This document shows, piece by piece, positions 15,993-26,297 of a DNA stretch of 50,771 bases. The DNA is from Parvularcula maris (GTDB taxonomy: Bacteria; Pseudomonadota; Alphaproteobacteria; Caulobacterales; Parvularculaceae): positions 1 to 50,771 of the forward strand of contig NZ_JANIBC010000008.1 of NCBI RefSeq assembly GCF_024505085.1, read 5' to 3'. The position numbers were made by a program, and so were the translations under genes. The notes under the pieces were generated by a model, which saw only the letters and a program-made list of their open reading frames with translations, searched no databases and was not told the DNA's origin. Position 1 is the first letter of the stretch; each line of letters starts with the position of its first letter.

Positions 15993-16841
15993 CTAGAACA
16001 CCCCCCGCCGGTGCATCCTCGTCGGCCCGGCCATCTCGACCCGCCCGGTCTCTTCGTCCCAGGCGATGAACAGCTCACCGCCATCCGCCACCACCTTGGC
16101 ACTCCGCCCCAGAAGCTCGATCCGGTGCGCCGCGACCAGGCTGGCGCAGGCCGCCGTGCCGCACGCCATCGTCAGGCCGACCCCGCGCTCCCAGGTTCGA
16201 AGCCTGATCGCCCCGCCATGGATGCTGGCGACCGAGCAGTTGACCCGGTCGGGGAAGAGCGCGTCGTGCTCGATCAGCGGGCCGAAGGAGGCCAAAGGCT
16301 CGGCCTCGGCATTGGCGACGAAGAACACCGCATGGGGGTTGCCCATGGACACCCCCACCGGCGGTGTCAGGCCGTAGCGCTCCAGCACCCCCCCATCGAC
16401 GGGTAGCTGCAGGGTCTGAGGAAGCTCCTGAGAGAGAGGTATCTCGTCCCAGCGCAAACGCGGCCTGCCCATATCGACGGCGATGCGCTCGCCCATCCGC
16501 CTCGCATCAAGCGTGCCCGAGGGGGAGCCGAAGGAGAGCGCTTCAGCGCTCCTCTCAGTCATTAAGAGCTCCGCCACGCAGCGCGCCGCGTTGCCGCACG
16601 CACCCGCCTCGCTGCCGTCGGCGTTCCAGATCAGCATGGCCGGGCGATCGTCCCTATTCGCGATGCCGATGATCTGATCACAGCCGAAAGGGCCACGGCG
16701 GTCGCCTAGATGACGGGCCGCCGCCTCGGTCATCGCGCCGCCGCCGCGCAGGTCCACGACGACGAAGTCGTTCCCCGCCCCGTCCATGACGAAGAAGGGG
16801 CAGCCTTCAAGGCTTTCAAGGGGCGCGGGTGTCTCGGTCAC
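15993..16841 (-). CDS. dapF: Diaminopimelate epimerase
   Basis: 282 residues. Interconverts LL- and meso-diaminopimelate for lysine and peptidoglycan. The two catalytic cysteines are in their motifs: C82 in GACGNAARC and C227 in MACGTAAC. MDGAGNDF and MGNPHAV are also typical. The start is GTG at 16841, which directly follows the TGA of the preceding membrane-protein gene (16842-16844), so translation is probably coupled to the polysaccharide-type genes upstream. A downstream start is possible but would cut into the first strand. Confidence 0.95.
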   Translation of the reverse strand: MTETPAPLESLEGCPFFVMDGAGNDFVVVDLRGGGAMTEAAARHLGDRRGPFGCDQIIGIANRDDRPAMLIWNADGSEAGACGNAARCVAELLMTERSAEALSFGSPSGTLDARRMGERIAVDMGRPRLRWDEIPLSQELPQTLQLPVDGGVLERYGLTPPVGVSMGNPHAVFFVANAEAEPLASFGPLIEHDALFPDRVNCSVASIHGGAIRLRTWERGVGLTMACGTAACASLVAAHRIELLGRSAKVVADGGELFIAWDEETGRVEMAGPTRMHRRGVF

Positions 16842-17723
16842 TCACCCCATGTCGGCGGAAAAGGCGAAGGCTGCAAGCGTGACGCCTGCACCGCTGCCGA
16901 TCTCGGCCATGGGGCTGACGCGGCTGCGCAGGGCGAAGCTGGCCGCCAGCGCCGCCGTCAGCAGCCTGAAGGGGCCGGACAGGCTGTCCGTCATCAGGAT
17001 ACCGAAGGTCACGACGCCCAGAACGAAGAGGAGGCGCTTCATCGCCTCGCTTCCCGCGGCCAGGGGGACGGCCGGGGCGAGGAGCAGAAGGGGAAAGAGG
17101 CCCCCTGCCTGGAAGGTCGGGACCAAGGCGGGAGCGGGCGCCGTGCTCAGGCTCGCCAGAAGCAGCGCGGCGGTCACCGCTGGCATGGCCACCACCAGGT
17201 AGAAGGACACCATGTAGCGCTCCAGCATGATCCTCGGCGCCAGGGCGAAGAGGGGGGCGATCAGCACGAGGAGCAGCGAGGCCGAGGACGGCACCGCCAG
17301 GACCCCTGCCAGATAGGCGATGCCGAGGCCCGGCACGGCGGCGGGGGTCCTCAGCGCCAGGACCCGCTCGAAGCTGATGAAGACGAGAAGAAGGACCACG
17401 GCTGCCAGGCCATAACCCATAGCGGTCATTAGAACCGCGGCGGGATGGAAGAAGAGCGGCAGATACGGCCTCAGCCAGGGAAGCCTGGAGGCTCCGGCGG
17501 AGGCCACGGCCCAACCGGCATAGCTGACGAGGGCCATCGAAAAAGGCAGCGGCAGGATATGGGCAAGGAGACCGGCAAGCCGCAAATGGATATCGGGCAC
17601 GCCGGCCCCGGTGAGATAGCCAGCGAGACGCTCGGCGAAACCCGCCTCCCACCACGGCGCCCCCACCGCGATGGCGGCGCAGCTCAGCGCGGCCAGTGCC
17701 GCGGTCAACCGCCCCTCACGCAA
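16842..17723 (-). CDS. Polytopic membrane protein of the XagB-like cluster
   Basis: 293 residues, very hydrophobic, about eight to nine predicted helices; family not recognised. The start is TTG 17723, supported by a strong AAGGAGG six to seven bases upstream, and overlaps the GT2 stop by eight bases. Its own stop abuts the dapF start. Tight coupling to a processive-type GT2 suggests a part in making or exporting the same polymer, but no transporter or transferase motif is visible. Confidence 0.6.
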   Translation of the reverse strand: MREGRLTAALAALSCAAIAVGAPWWEAGFAERLAGYLTGAGVPDIHLRLAGLLAHILPLPFSMALVSYAGWAVASAGASRLPWLRPYLPLFFHPAAVLMTAMGYGLAAVVLLLVFISFERVLALRTPAAVPGLGIAYLAGVLAVPSSASLLLVLIAPLFALAPRIMLERYMVSFYLVVAMPAVTAALLLASLSTAPAPALVPTFQAGGLFPLLLLAPAVPLAAGSEAMKRLLFVLGVVTFGILMTDSLSGPFRLLTAALAASFALRSRVSPMAEIGSGAGVTLAAFAFSADMG

Positions 17724-19071
17724 GGCTGCCCTCCTTCAGGGGATCGGTACCGGCGGAGTGCTCCGTCTTCTCCCAGTAGTGCGGCGTCAGGATGAAGCCG
17801 CCCAGCGCCTTGTACCCGGCTACCGACTGCAGCGCCCAGTAGAAGGGGAGGAAGAGCGCGGCTCCCGTGAGGTCCATCCATCCCCGGCGCAAGGGTGCGA
17901 GCAGCATGAACCACAAGTGAGCCAAATTGCCGCCGACGAAGAGGAGAAGGCAGGCCTGCCCGACCCAGCCCTCGAACACCGGCACGAGGAAGGAAAGCTC
18001 CGTGAACCACCAAACCAGCCAAAGCCCGTAGGTGATGGGGTTGGCGACGGCGCCGATCACCACCGCGCCGATGGCGAAGTGCAGCACCAGCGCGTCCTTC
18101 AGGCTCGTCCGCCCGCGGAGATGGACGAACCAGGTCTGCAAGAACCCTTTCAGCCAGCGCGAGCGCTGCTTGACCCAGGCGGCGGGCGTCTCGGTGGCCT
18201 CCTCGAAGGTGGTGCTGCGGATCGCCTCGATACGGTAGCCGAGCGCCCCGAGGCGAAGCCCCAGATCAGCGTCCTCGGTCACGTTGTAGGGGTCCCAGCC
18301 CCCCGCCTCACGAAGCGCCTCGGTACGGACGAAATTGCTGGTCCCGCCAAGCGGCAGCGGCAGGCCGAGCTTGGTCAGTCCTGGAAGGAACCAGTCGAAC
18401 TGCAGCGCGTATTCGAGCGCGAACATGCGCTGCAGATAGCCGTCGTCCCGGTTGTGGTAGTTGAGCTGCGCCTGGACGCAGGCGAGTGTCTCGTCCGAGG
18501 CGGCGAAGGCGGCCGCCACCTTGCGAAGCTGGGATCGTTCGGGCCGGTCCTCCGCGTCGTAGACGCCGACGATGTCGCCGGACGCCTTCCTCATGCCGTG
18601 GTTGAGGGCGTTGGGCTTGGTCTTCACCCGCCCCTCCGGCACCAGCACGGGAACCGCCCTCGTCGGATAGCGCAGGGCCGCAGCGAGGGTCTCCTCGTCC
18701 TCCTCCTCGATCAGGATGAAGACCTCGAGGCGGTCCTTCGGGTAGTCGAGCTGCGCCACGGCCGTCAGAAGGTTGGGCAGGCTCGCCGCCTCCTTATAGA
18801 CCGGGCACAGAATGGTGATGCGGGGCAGCTCCGCCTCGGCGCGCCGGCGCGGCGGGTCCTCCGTACCCAGCACCGCAAAGACGGCAGCCGTGCGGATAAG
18901 AAGAAACCCGGCGGCGAAGCCGAGATTGACGACGATCAGAAGCTGAGCCGTCAGGACGGGAACCATCGAGAAGCCCGCCGCCAGAAGGGCTAGGACGGCA
19001 AGCCCTACCGCCTTCTGCCTAGGGGTGAAGCGCAGCCTGGCTGCCTCGGAAACTGGAACCGCGCCGCTCAT
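17716..19071 (-). CDS. XagB/NfrB-like family 2 glycosyltransferase
   Basis: 451 residues. Two N-terminal helices (about 20-60) precede a GT-A domain: CPVYKEA at the start, DAED as the metal-binding D-x-D motif, GGTSNF, TEDADL (catalytic TED) and QRSRW (the Q-x-x-R-W motif of processive synthases). Four or so C-terminal helices follow. This is the layout of membrane polysaccharide synthases of the XagB/NfrB (cellulose-synthase-like) group. Sugar and polymer are unknown. The ATG at 19071 directly follows the TGA of the small gene upstream, and the downstream gene overlaps its end, so the set is one translational unit. Confidence 0.85.
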   Translation of the reverse strand: MSGAVPVSEAARLRFTPRQKAVGLAVLALLAAGFSMVPVLTAQLLIVVNLGFAAGFLLIRTAAVFAVLGTEDPPRRRAEAELPRITILCPVYKEAASLPNLLTAVAQLDYPKDRLEVFILIEEEDEETLAAALRYPTRAVPVLVPEGRVKTKPNALNHGMRKASGDIVGVYDAEDRPERSQLRKVAAAFAASDETLACVQAQLNYHNRDDGYLQRMFALEYALQFDWFLPGLTKLGLPLPLGGTSNFVRTEALREAGGWDPYNVTEDADLGLRLGALGYRIEAIRSTTFEEATETPAAWVKQRSRWLKGFLQTWFVHLRGRTSLKDALVLHFAIGAVVIGAVANPITYGLWLVWWFTELSFLVPVFEGWVGQACLLLFVGGNLAHLWFMLLAPLRRGWMDLTGAALFLPFYWALQSVAGYKALGGFILTPHYWEKTEHSAGTDPLKEGSLA

Positions 19072-19254
19072 TCAGATCCGCGTCAGGAGCCGTTTGAGGC
19101 GGACAAAGCCGATGCCGGCAAAGGGCATGGCGGAGAGCACGATGGCGGTCCAGGGCCAGCGCTTCACCGCCTCGACCTCCAGCCCGCAGAGCTTCCAAAG
19201 CCCCCCGGCGGCGAGAAGCATCACCAGGAATGTCACGGTAATGCCCAGTCTCAT
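19072..19254 (-). CDS. 60-residue two-helix membrane protein
   Basis: Starts at ATG 19254, overlapping the upstream stop as ATGA. Residues about 5-22 and 37-54 are hydrophobic helices, with a short charged loop between and a basic end (RLKRLLTRI). Not recognised. Small membrane subunits of this kind often accompany polysaccharide synthases; here that is inferred from the ATGA overlap upstream and direct abutment to the GT2 gene downstream. Confidence 0.65.
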   Translation of the reverse strand: MRLGITVTFLVMLLAAGGLWKLCGLEVEAVKRWPWTAIVLSAMPFAGIGFVRLKRLLTRI

Positions 19255-19994
19255 CGCCGCCACCAAAGAGAAAAGAACACGCTGCGCCCCTCGTCGAAAC
19301 CGTCTGCCGCGAGGTCGGCCCTTCCGCCGATCTCCAGCGACAGCGATCCGTGGACCGGCATGACGGCGGAGACGCTGGCCTGGGTGAGGTCGAAGTCGAG
19401 ACCGCCTGGCTCCTCGCCGCCCAAGCTCCGTGTGGTGAAGGTCTGGGCCAAGAGGAGCAGCGGCCCCGCGTGGTAGCCTACCACGGTGTCGGCTCTGAAC
19501 TGATCTGCGTCCATGCCGAAGCTGCGGCGGTAGCCAAGATATCCCTCCGCAAAGAGGCTCCCTCGGCTGCTCCCCAGGGAACTCCCGAACTCGGCAGCGG
19601 CGTCCTGGCCCATCTGGCGCTGTCCCCTGGCGACCTTGGTCGTCGGGATAATCCAGGACCCGCGAAGGGCGAAGGCCGAGCGGTCGAAGGTGGTATGCCG
19701 GGAGACGAAGAGCTCCGCCTCGTTAAACCCCGAGGCCTGGTTCAGGTAGTCCTCCCCCTCGGCCTGCTGGAAGGCGTAGCCCGCCTTGTAGCCGATCGAG
19801 TAGCGCCCGATCGGCACCTCGGCGTAGTTGCGCAGGACCGACTGCTGGAACAGACGATCCTCAGCTTCGGCGCGAAGATACTCCTGGGTCTGAATGACGA
19901 GGCTGGTGCCCTGGCGCTGCTGCCAGACCCCCGCTTCGGCAAGGCCGTGCGCCCAGCACACGGCGGCGGCAACCACGCAACAAACGCCCCTCAT
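19251..19994 (-). CDS. Exported, probably outer-membrane beta-barrel protein
   Basis: 247 residues. A signal peptide covers about 1-21 (VCCVVAAAVCWAHGLAEA). The rest has no long hydrophobic helix but many alternating strands with aromatic ends (RYSIGYKAGYAF, SLFAEGYLGYRRSFG, DTVVGYHAGPLLLLAQTF) and a terminal strand SVFFSLWWRR, close to the aromatic-ended last strand of outer-membrane proteins. It is first in the operon with the GT2 synthase, so it may be an export pore or surface anchor for the polymer. No family recognised with confidence. Confidence 0.6.
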   Translation of the reverse strand: MRGVCCVVAAAVCWAHGLAEAGVWQQRQGTSLVIQTQEYLRAEAEDRLFQQSVLRNYAEVPIGRYSIGYKAGYAFQQAEGEDYLNQASGFNEAELFVSRHTTFDRSAFALRGSWIIPTTKVARGQRQMGQDAAAEFGSSLGSSRGSLFAEGYLGYRRSFGMDADQFRADTVVGYHAGPLLLLAQTFTTRSLGGEEPGGLDFDLTQASVSAVMPVHGSLSLEIGGRADLAADGFDEGRSVFFSLWWRR

Positions 19995-20098
19995 ATACGC
20001 TCCAGCAGCGGCCCCTCTGCCGCGCTAGAACCTTACTAAGCCGTTAAATTTGCTGCAACGTTGGATTGCAGTGATCGGAAACGTACCCTTTTCAGCGT

Positions 20099-20599
20099 CT
20101 AGCTGCAGGCCTCTTCGACGCGTTCCAACGCCTTGGAGATGCCGATCAGCGAGAAGGTGTAGTTGGTCGCCGTCGAGCGGGCGGAGGTGGCGGAGACCCG
20201 CATTTCGCGGCCCCGGCGCATGGCGTCGATCAGACGCTGCTCCTGGCGGGGGGCCTCGATGAAGGCCTCGCGCTCGTCCGAGAACATCTCCCAGCGGTCG
20301 GAGCCGATCCTGACCATGGGCTCGGAACTGTCCTGAAGCTGGTAGCCGGCCATGAAGCTCGGCTGGTTGCTGGCGCTGCCCGAGCGCCACGATGCGACGG
20401 AGAAGAAGACGTCGCCGTGATTCGCCGAGGTCGGCGAGACGTCCTGGGGCTCGGTCACGGCGTAGCAGATGCGGTCCCCGCCATCGGTGTCGAAGGTGAA
20501 GACCATCCAGTCGGAATAGGTCGCCACCTGCTGCGGCTCGGCGGCGGCAGTGGCGAACGCGGAAGCGGAAAGGGCGGCAGCGGCGGCGAGAAGGCGCAT
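20099..20599 (-). CDS. IalB-family periplasmic protein
   Basis: 166 residues from ATG 20599 (MRLLAAAAA), with AGGGGA six bases upstream; the open frame continues to 20737 without support. A signal peptide covers 1-20. The mature part shows the invasion-associated-locus-B pattern: YSDWMVFTFDTDGGDRICYAVTEP at the start, then a FMAGYQL segment, a basic Arg-rich helix, and FSLIGISKAL near the end, with the two conserved cysteines (in RICYA and at the C-terminal EACS). IalB proteins are common in alphaproteobacteria, also in free-living ones; their molecular function is unclear. Confidence 0.75.
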   Translation of the reverse strand: MRLLAAAAALSASAFATAAAEPQQVATYSDWMVFTFDTDGGDRICYAVTEPQDVSPTSANHGDVFFSVASWRSGSASNQPSFMAGYQLQDSSEPMVRIGSDRWEMFSDEREAFIEAPRQEQRLIDAMRRGREMRVSATSARSTATNYTFSLIGISKALERVEEACS

Positions 20600-20710
20600 G
20601 TGGGTCCCCTGTCGGTAAGAACGAAGCTCCATATAAGGGCATTCGGCTGGCGCATGAAAGCGCTGCGTGCGGTGAGGGTTAGGTAAGACGTTTGTCCCCT
20701 TTGCAAACGC

Positions 20711-20770
20711 CGATGGCGCCCTCCGCCCTGTGGGCACCTTGGGGGTTTGGTCCCGTTTGGGAGCTGAGGG
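20711..20770. repeat. Remnant of a family B repeat left of the IS110 copy
   Basis: GCGCCCTCCGCCCTGTGGGC and GGGAGCTGAGGG resemble the inverted family B element at 15873. A matching piece with CTCCCCCTGAGAGGGGGAG lies just right of the transposase (21854-21880). Confidence 0.45.
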
Positions 20771-20860
20771 CTAGTCCGCCCGAAGTGAACCCTGAACAGT
20801 TGCCAGGGGGCGACCGGTTGCAACGGTCCGTGCCCCGCAGACAAGGCCAGGATCCTTTAT
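20771..20860 (+). other. IS110 left noncoding end, possible bridge RNA region
   Basis: About 90 bases before the transposase ATG (from GTGAACCCTG) look like the conserved noncoding left end of IS110-type elements. In this family the noncoding end next to the transposase can encode a structured bridge RNA that sets target and donor choice. I see no clear fold by eye; the role is inferred from the family. Confidence 0.3.
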
Positions 20861-21848
20861 ATGCCTTATCTTTATATCGGCGTCGATGTCGCCAAGGACT
20901 GGATCGACGTGACCGATGACCGCTGCGGCTGGCGGCGTGTGCCGACCGCAGGGCTTACCGGCTTCGCCTCCTCGCTGCCTCAAGATGCTTTGGTCGTGCT
21001 CGAAGCCTCAGGCGGTTATGAGCGCCCCCTGACCATGGCCCTGGAGAGGGCGGAGGTGGCCTATGCCAGGGTCAATCCTCGCAAGGTCAGGGAGTTTGCC
21101 AGAGCCGCAGGAAGGCTTTGCAAGACCGACAAGGTTGACGCTGGTGTTCTGGCTTTGATGGGGCAGGCCCTCGGCCTTCAGCCTGACAAGGCTGCCGATT
21201 CCGCTTGCCGCCGCCTGTCCGAACTGGTCGCCAGAAGGGACGATCTGGTGGCGATGCGGACTGCCGAGAAGAACCGGCTGGCCCAGGCCGGCCATCCTGG
21301 CGTGAAGGCCGATATCAAGGCCATGATCGAGGTGCTGGACCGGCGCATCGGCAAGATGAACACCGTCATCGCTCAAGCGATCGAAGAGAACGATGCGCTC
21401 ATCCAACGTGCGCACCTTCTGCGTTCCGCCCCAGGCGTCGGACCGGTCACCGCCTCGGTCCTTCTCGCCTACCTGCCCGAACTGGGCACCACCTGCCGCC
21501 GCAAGATCGCCAGCCTCGCAGGTCCCCACTGCCGTGGCCTTCTTCGCCTACAATCGATCCCCCGGACCGATTGTTCTGCCTTTCGGCAGACCGGCTACGA
21601 AGCCCCACCCTTGCTATTCAGGCCAGCGAAGAGGACGCCGAAGGGTCTGGGGCGGTCGAGCCACCGTGCGAAAAGCCCTCTACCAGGCCGCCTTCTCCGC
21701 CTCCCGATGCGATCCAGAACTCAAAGCCTTCCGAATGCGCCTCGAAGAACAAGGCAAACCCTTCAAAACAACCATCATCGCCACCGCAAGACGCCTCCTC
21801 GAACGCCTCAAAGCCATCATCAGAGACAACCGAAACTACGCGCTATAA
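20861..21848 (+). pseudogene. IS110-family transposase, frameshifted with an internal insertion
   Basis: The N-terminal RuvC-like DEDD domain is intact: IGVDVAKDW, VVLEASGGYE and KTDKVDAGVLA. The helical middle and the APGVGPVTA motif of the C-terminal domain follow. At about 21520, after IASLAG, the frame changes by +1; the continuation (FFAY ... SGQRRGRRRVWGGRATVRKALY ... IIRDNRNYAL) is in another frame and ends at 21848. Between FAY and SG there are about 22 extra residues, encoded by 21552-21617, that have no place in the family. The serine of the SG-x2-RG motif remains. The copy is broken unless the shift is bypassed. Confidence 0.85.
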
Positions 21849-21909
21849 ACACAGTTGCTCCCCCTGAGAGGGGGAGGGAAGCCGCCCTACGGGCTGGGCC
21901 TTGCTCCCT

Positions 21910-22035
21910 CCGTCATCCCGCACAGCGAAGCTGAGCCGGGACCCATGGACTGGAGTGTGTAAACCGCGCTCCCATTGTTCCGGTGACTACCATAGGCCAT
22001 GGGTCCCGGATACCCTTCGGGTTCCGGGATGACGG
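21910..22035. repeat. Palindromic repeat, family A, copy 2
   Basis: CCGTCATCCCG ... GGGACCCATGG ... CCATGGGTCCCGG ... CCGGGATGACGG. The left arm is of the GCGAAGCTGA variant, shared with copy 3. Confidence 0.85.
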
Positions 22036-22306
22036 GGGTGCGTTGCTTCCATGGGCGGGGGGCGCCCTCGTTCTGCTTCCGTAGGGCGGATTGCGCAGCC
22101 ATCCGCGGTACAAAACTCAGCAGCCTCGTGCCCCATGCGCAGACCGAGGGACGGCGGCACGCTGCCCGAGCCGCCTTACTACGGCCCGGCCCCCTTCAGA
22201 ACTTTCGCCGCGATGCAACCGGAGCGTGTTTTCGCGTCCGCACATACAGCTTTACTGTTGTTCACGCATGCGTGATCTTAGGAAACGGGAAACCATGGGG
22301 GATATC
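22036..22306. other. Leader of the CTERM-protein gene with family D half-repeats
   Basis: No gene supported. It holds two half-elements of repeat family D (22078-22107, CGTAGGGCGG type; 22152-22184, GGCGGCACGCTG type) and then the leader of the exported protein. No convincing -35/-10 pair was found. Confidence 0.4.
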
Positions 22307-22984
22307 ATGCACCGTTTTCTCACCGCGGCGGCCTCGCTTGCCGCGCTTCTCGCCGGGCAGGCCGGCGCGGCGATGGTCGATCTGACCGATCCGAACCTTA
22401 CCATCAACAGCTCGGGCAAGACCGTGGTCGCCACCGAGGACGGGGTCGAGATCTCCGTCGAGGCGGCGCACTGGTGGTTCAGCCTCGGCTCCTGGAACTG
22501 GGAGACTTCGCCCACCGGCGGGCTGACGCAGTACAGCCAGGGTCTCGGCATCAACCAGCCCAATGACTGGCACACGGTGGACGGCAAGGGCACCAACGAG
22601 GCCATCGTCATCAGCGCGCAAGAGAACGGTGTCGACGTGGCGATCCGCCTGACATCGATCGAGTTCGGCTATTTCGGCAGCAATTCCGACTTCGACCTTC
22701 TGGTGGATGACGGCAACGGCTCGCTCGACCGGGTCATCAACGACCAGAACATCGGCGCCAACAACCCCGCGCTCCTCAGCGAGCTCGGCACGGCCTTCGT
22801 CATCGGCGCCGACCAGGAGTGCCGCCTCTTCGCCGGCTGCGAGTACGACTACTTCAAGCTGAAGAGCTTCAGCTACGAGCTGCTCTCCGACATCGACAGC
22901 GAGGTGCCGGTGCCGGGCGCCCTTCCCCTGTTCCTGGCGGGGGCGGCCGGGTTCGGCGCCCTGCGGCGCAAACGCCAGGGCTGA
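22307..22984 (+). CDS. Exported protein with VPLPA/PEP-CTERM-type sorting signal
   Basis: 225 residues from ATG 22307 (MHRFL), with GGGGGA five bases upstream; ATG 22295 is an alternative. Signal peptide 1-21. The body is acidic and rich in Gly, Asn and Asp, with no known catalytic motif. The C-terminus has the three-part sorting signal: VPVPGALP, a hydrophobic helix (LFLAGAAGFGAL) and a basic end RRKRQG, as in VPLPA/PEP-CTERM proteins that are processed by exosortase-type enzymes and linked to exopolysaccharide. No exosortase gene is in this window. A strong terminator follows. Confidence 0.75.
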   Translation: MHRFLTAAASLAALLAGQAGAAMVDLTDPNLTINSSGKTVVATEDGVEISVEAAHWWFSLGSWNWETSPTGGLTQYSQGLGINQPNDWHTVDGKGTNEAIVISAQENGVDVAIRLTSIEFGYFGSNSDFDLLVDDGNGSLDRVINDQNIGANNPALLSELGTAFVIGADQECRLFAGCEYDYFKLKSFSYELLSDIDSEVPVPGALPLFLAGAAGFGALRRKRQG

Positions 22985-23011
22985 GAACGCCTCAAGGTCA
23001 CCTGACGAAAG

Positions 23012-23045
23012 AAGCCCGCTCGGCAGTGCCGAGCGGGCTTTCTTC
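23012..23045 (+). terminator. Rho-independent terminator after the CTERM-protein gene
   Basis: A 13-bp perfect stem AAGCCCGCTCGGC (23012-23024) with GCCGAGCGGGCTT (23028-23040), three-base loop, then TCTTCT. Confidence 0.85.
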
Positions 23046-23100
23046 TGTGTCCGGTCTTTAGCAGGAACCTGTAGCAAGGAGTGTCGGTCTGCCTTTTCGA

Positions 23101-23129
23101 GGCGGCACGCTGCGCGAGCCGCCCTACGG
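23101..23129. repeat. Family D half-repeat
   Basis: GGCGGCACGCTGCGCGAGCC followed by GCCCTACGG; the same unit forms the right arm of the full palindrome at 43289-43368. Confidence 0.6.
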
Positions 23130-23146
23130 GCCGTGACAACCAACTG

Positions 23147-23277
23147 CCGTCATCCCGGACAGCGAAGCTGATCCGGGACCCATGGACCGAACGGTGCACG
23201 CTGAACAACAGCCGTTTTTCTGATCAACCGTAGGCCATGGGTCCCGGATAAGCGCGATGCGCTTTCCGGGATGACGG
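23147..23277. repeat. Palindromic repeat, family A, copy 3
   Basis: Complete outer and inner arms as in copy 1, with the GCGAAGCTGA variant in the left arm, as in copy 2. Lies between two terminators. Confidence 0.85.
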
Positions 23278-23287
23278 GGGCGGTGGT

Positions 23288-23327
23288 AAAAGGAAGGGCG
23301 ACCCCGAGAGACCGCCCTTCCTTTTTT
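23288..23327. terminator. Bidirectional terminator, mainly for acnA
   Basis: AAAAGGAAGGGCG (23288-23300) pairs with CGCCCTTCCTTTT (23313-23325). A and T tracts on both sides allow action on both strands; it lies 15 bases past the acnA stop. Confidence 0.8.
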
Positions 23328-23341
23328 GATCAGAATGCGAA

Positions 23342-26077
<2,736 letters not shown>

Positions 26078-26089
26078 GGCGTCTCCTTG

Positions 26090-26106
26090 TTGCGAACGCT
26101 TCGCAA
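26090..26106. promoter_or_regulatory. Candidate operator at the acnA promoter
   Basis: TTGCGAA-CGC-TTCGCAA is a perfect 7-3-7 inverted repeat, 13 bases before the acnA start codon and next to a TATACT hexamer on the minus strand (26106-26111). This places it over the transcription start. No good -35 box was found. Confidence 0.5.
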
Positions 26107-26297
26107 GTATACGAACGAAATCTCGGGCGGCTTATGCGCCTGATGACCCGCTGTTGCAACGCGGCAGGGAACAAAGGGGCCTGGCTTTTGGTCGCCAGGC
26201 AAGAGCTCGTGAAGGACGCGGGGGGAAGTAGGCAGGCATTCCGCACCAAGCCTCTTCACGCTTGCCCCCTCCCCCCGGCTTGGCGCATTCACCGTCT

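Larger units (their letters stand above)
20771..21852 (+). mobile_element. Decayed IS110-family insertion sequence
   Basis: The extent is an estimate: left noncoding end plus broken transposase, ending a few bases after the stop at 21848. IS110 elements lack clear terminal inverted repeats, so the ends are set by the flanking repeat remnants (20711-20770 and 21854-21880). No target duplication is evident. Confidence 0.6.
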
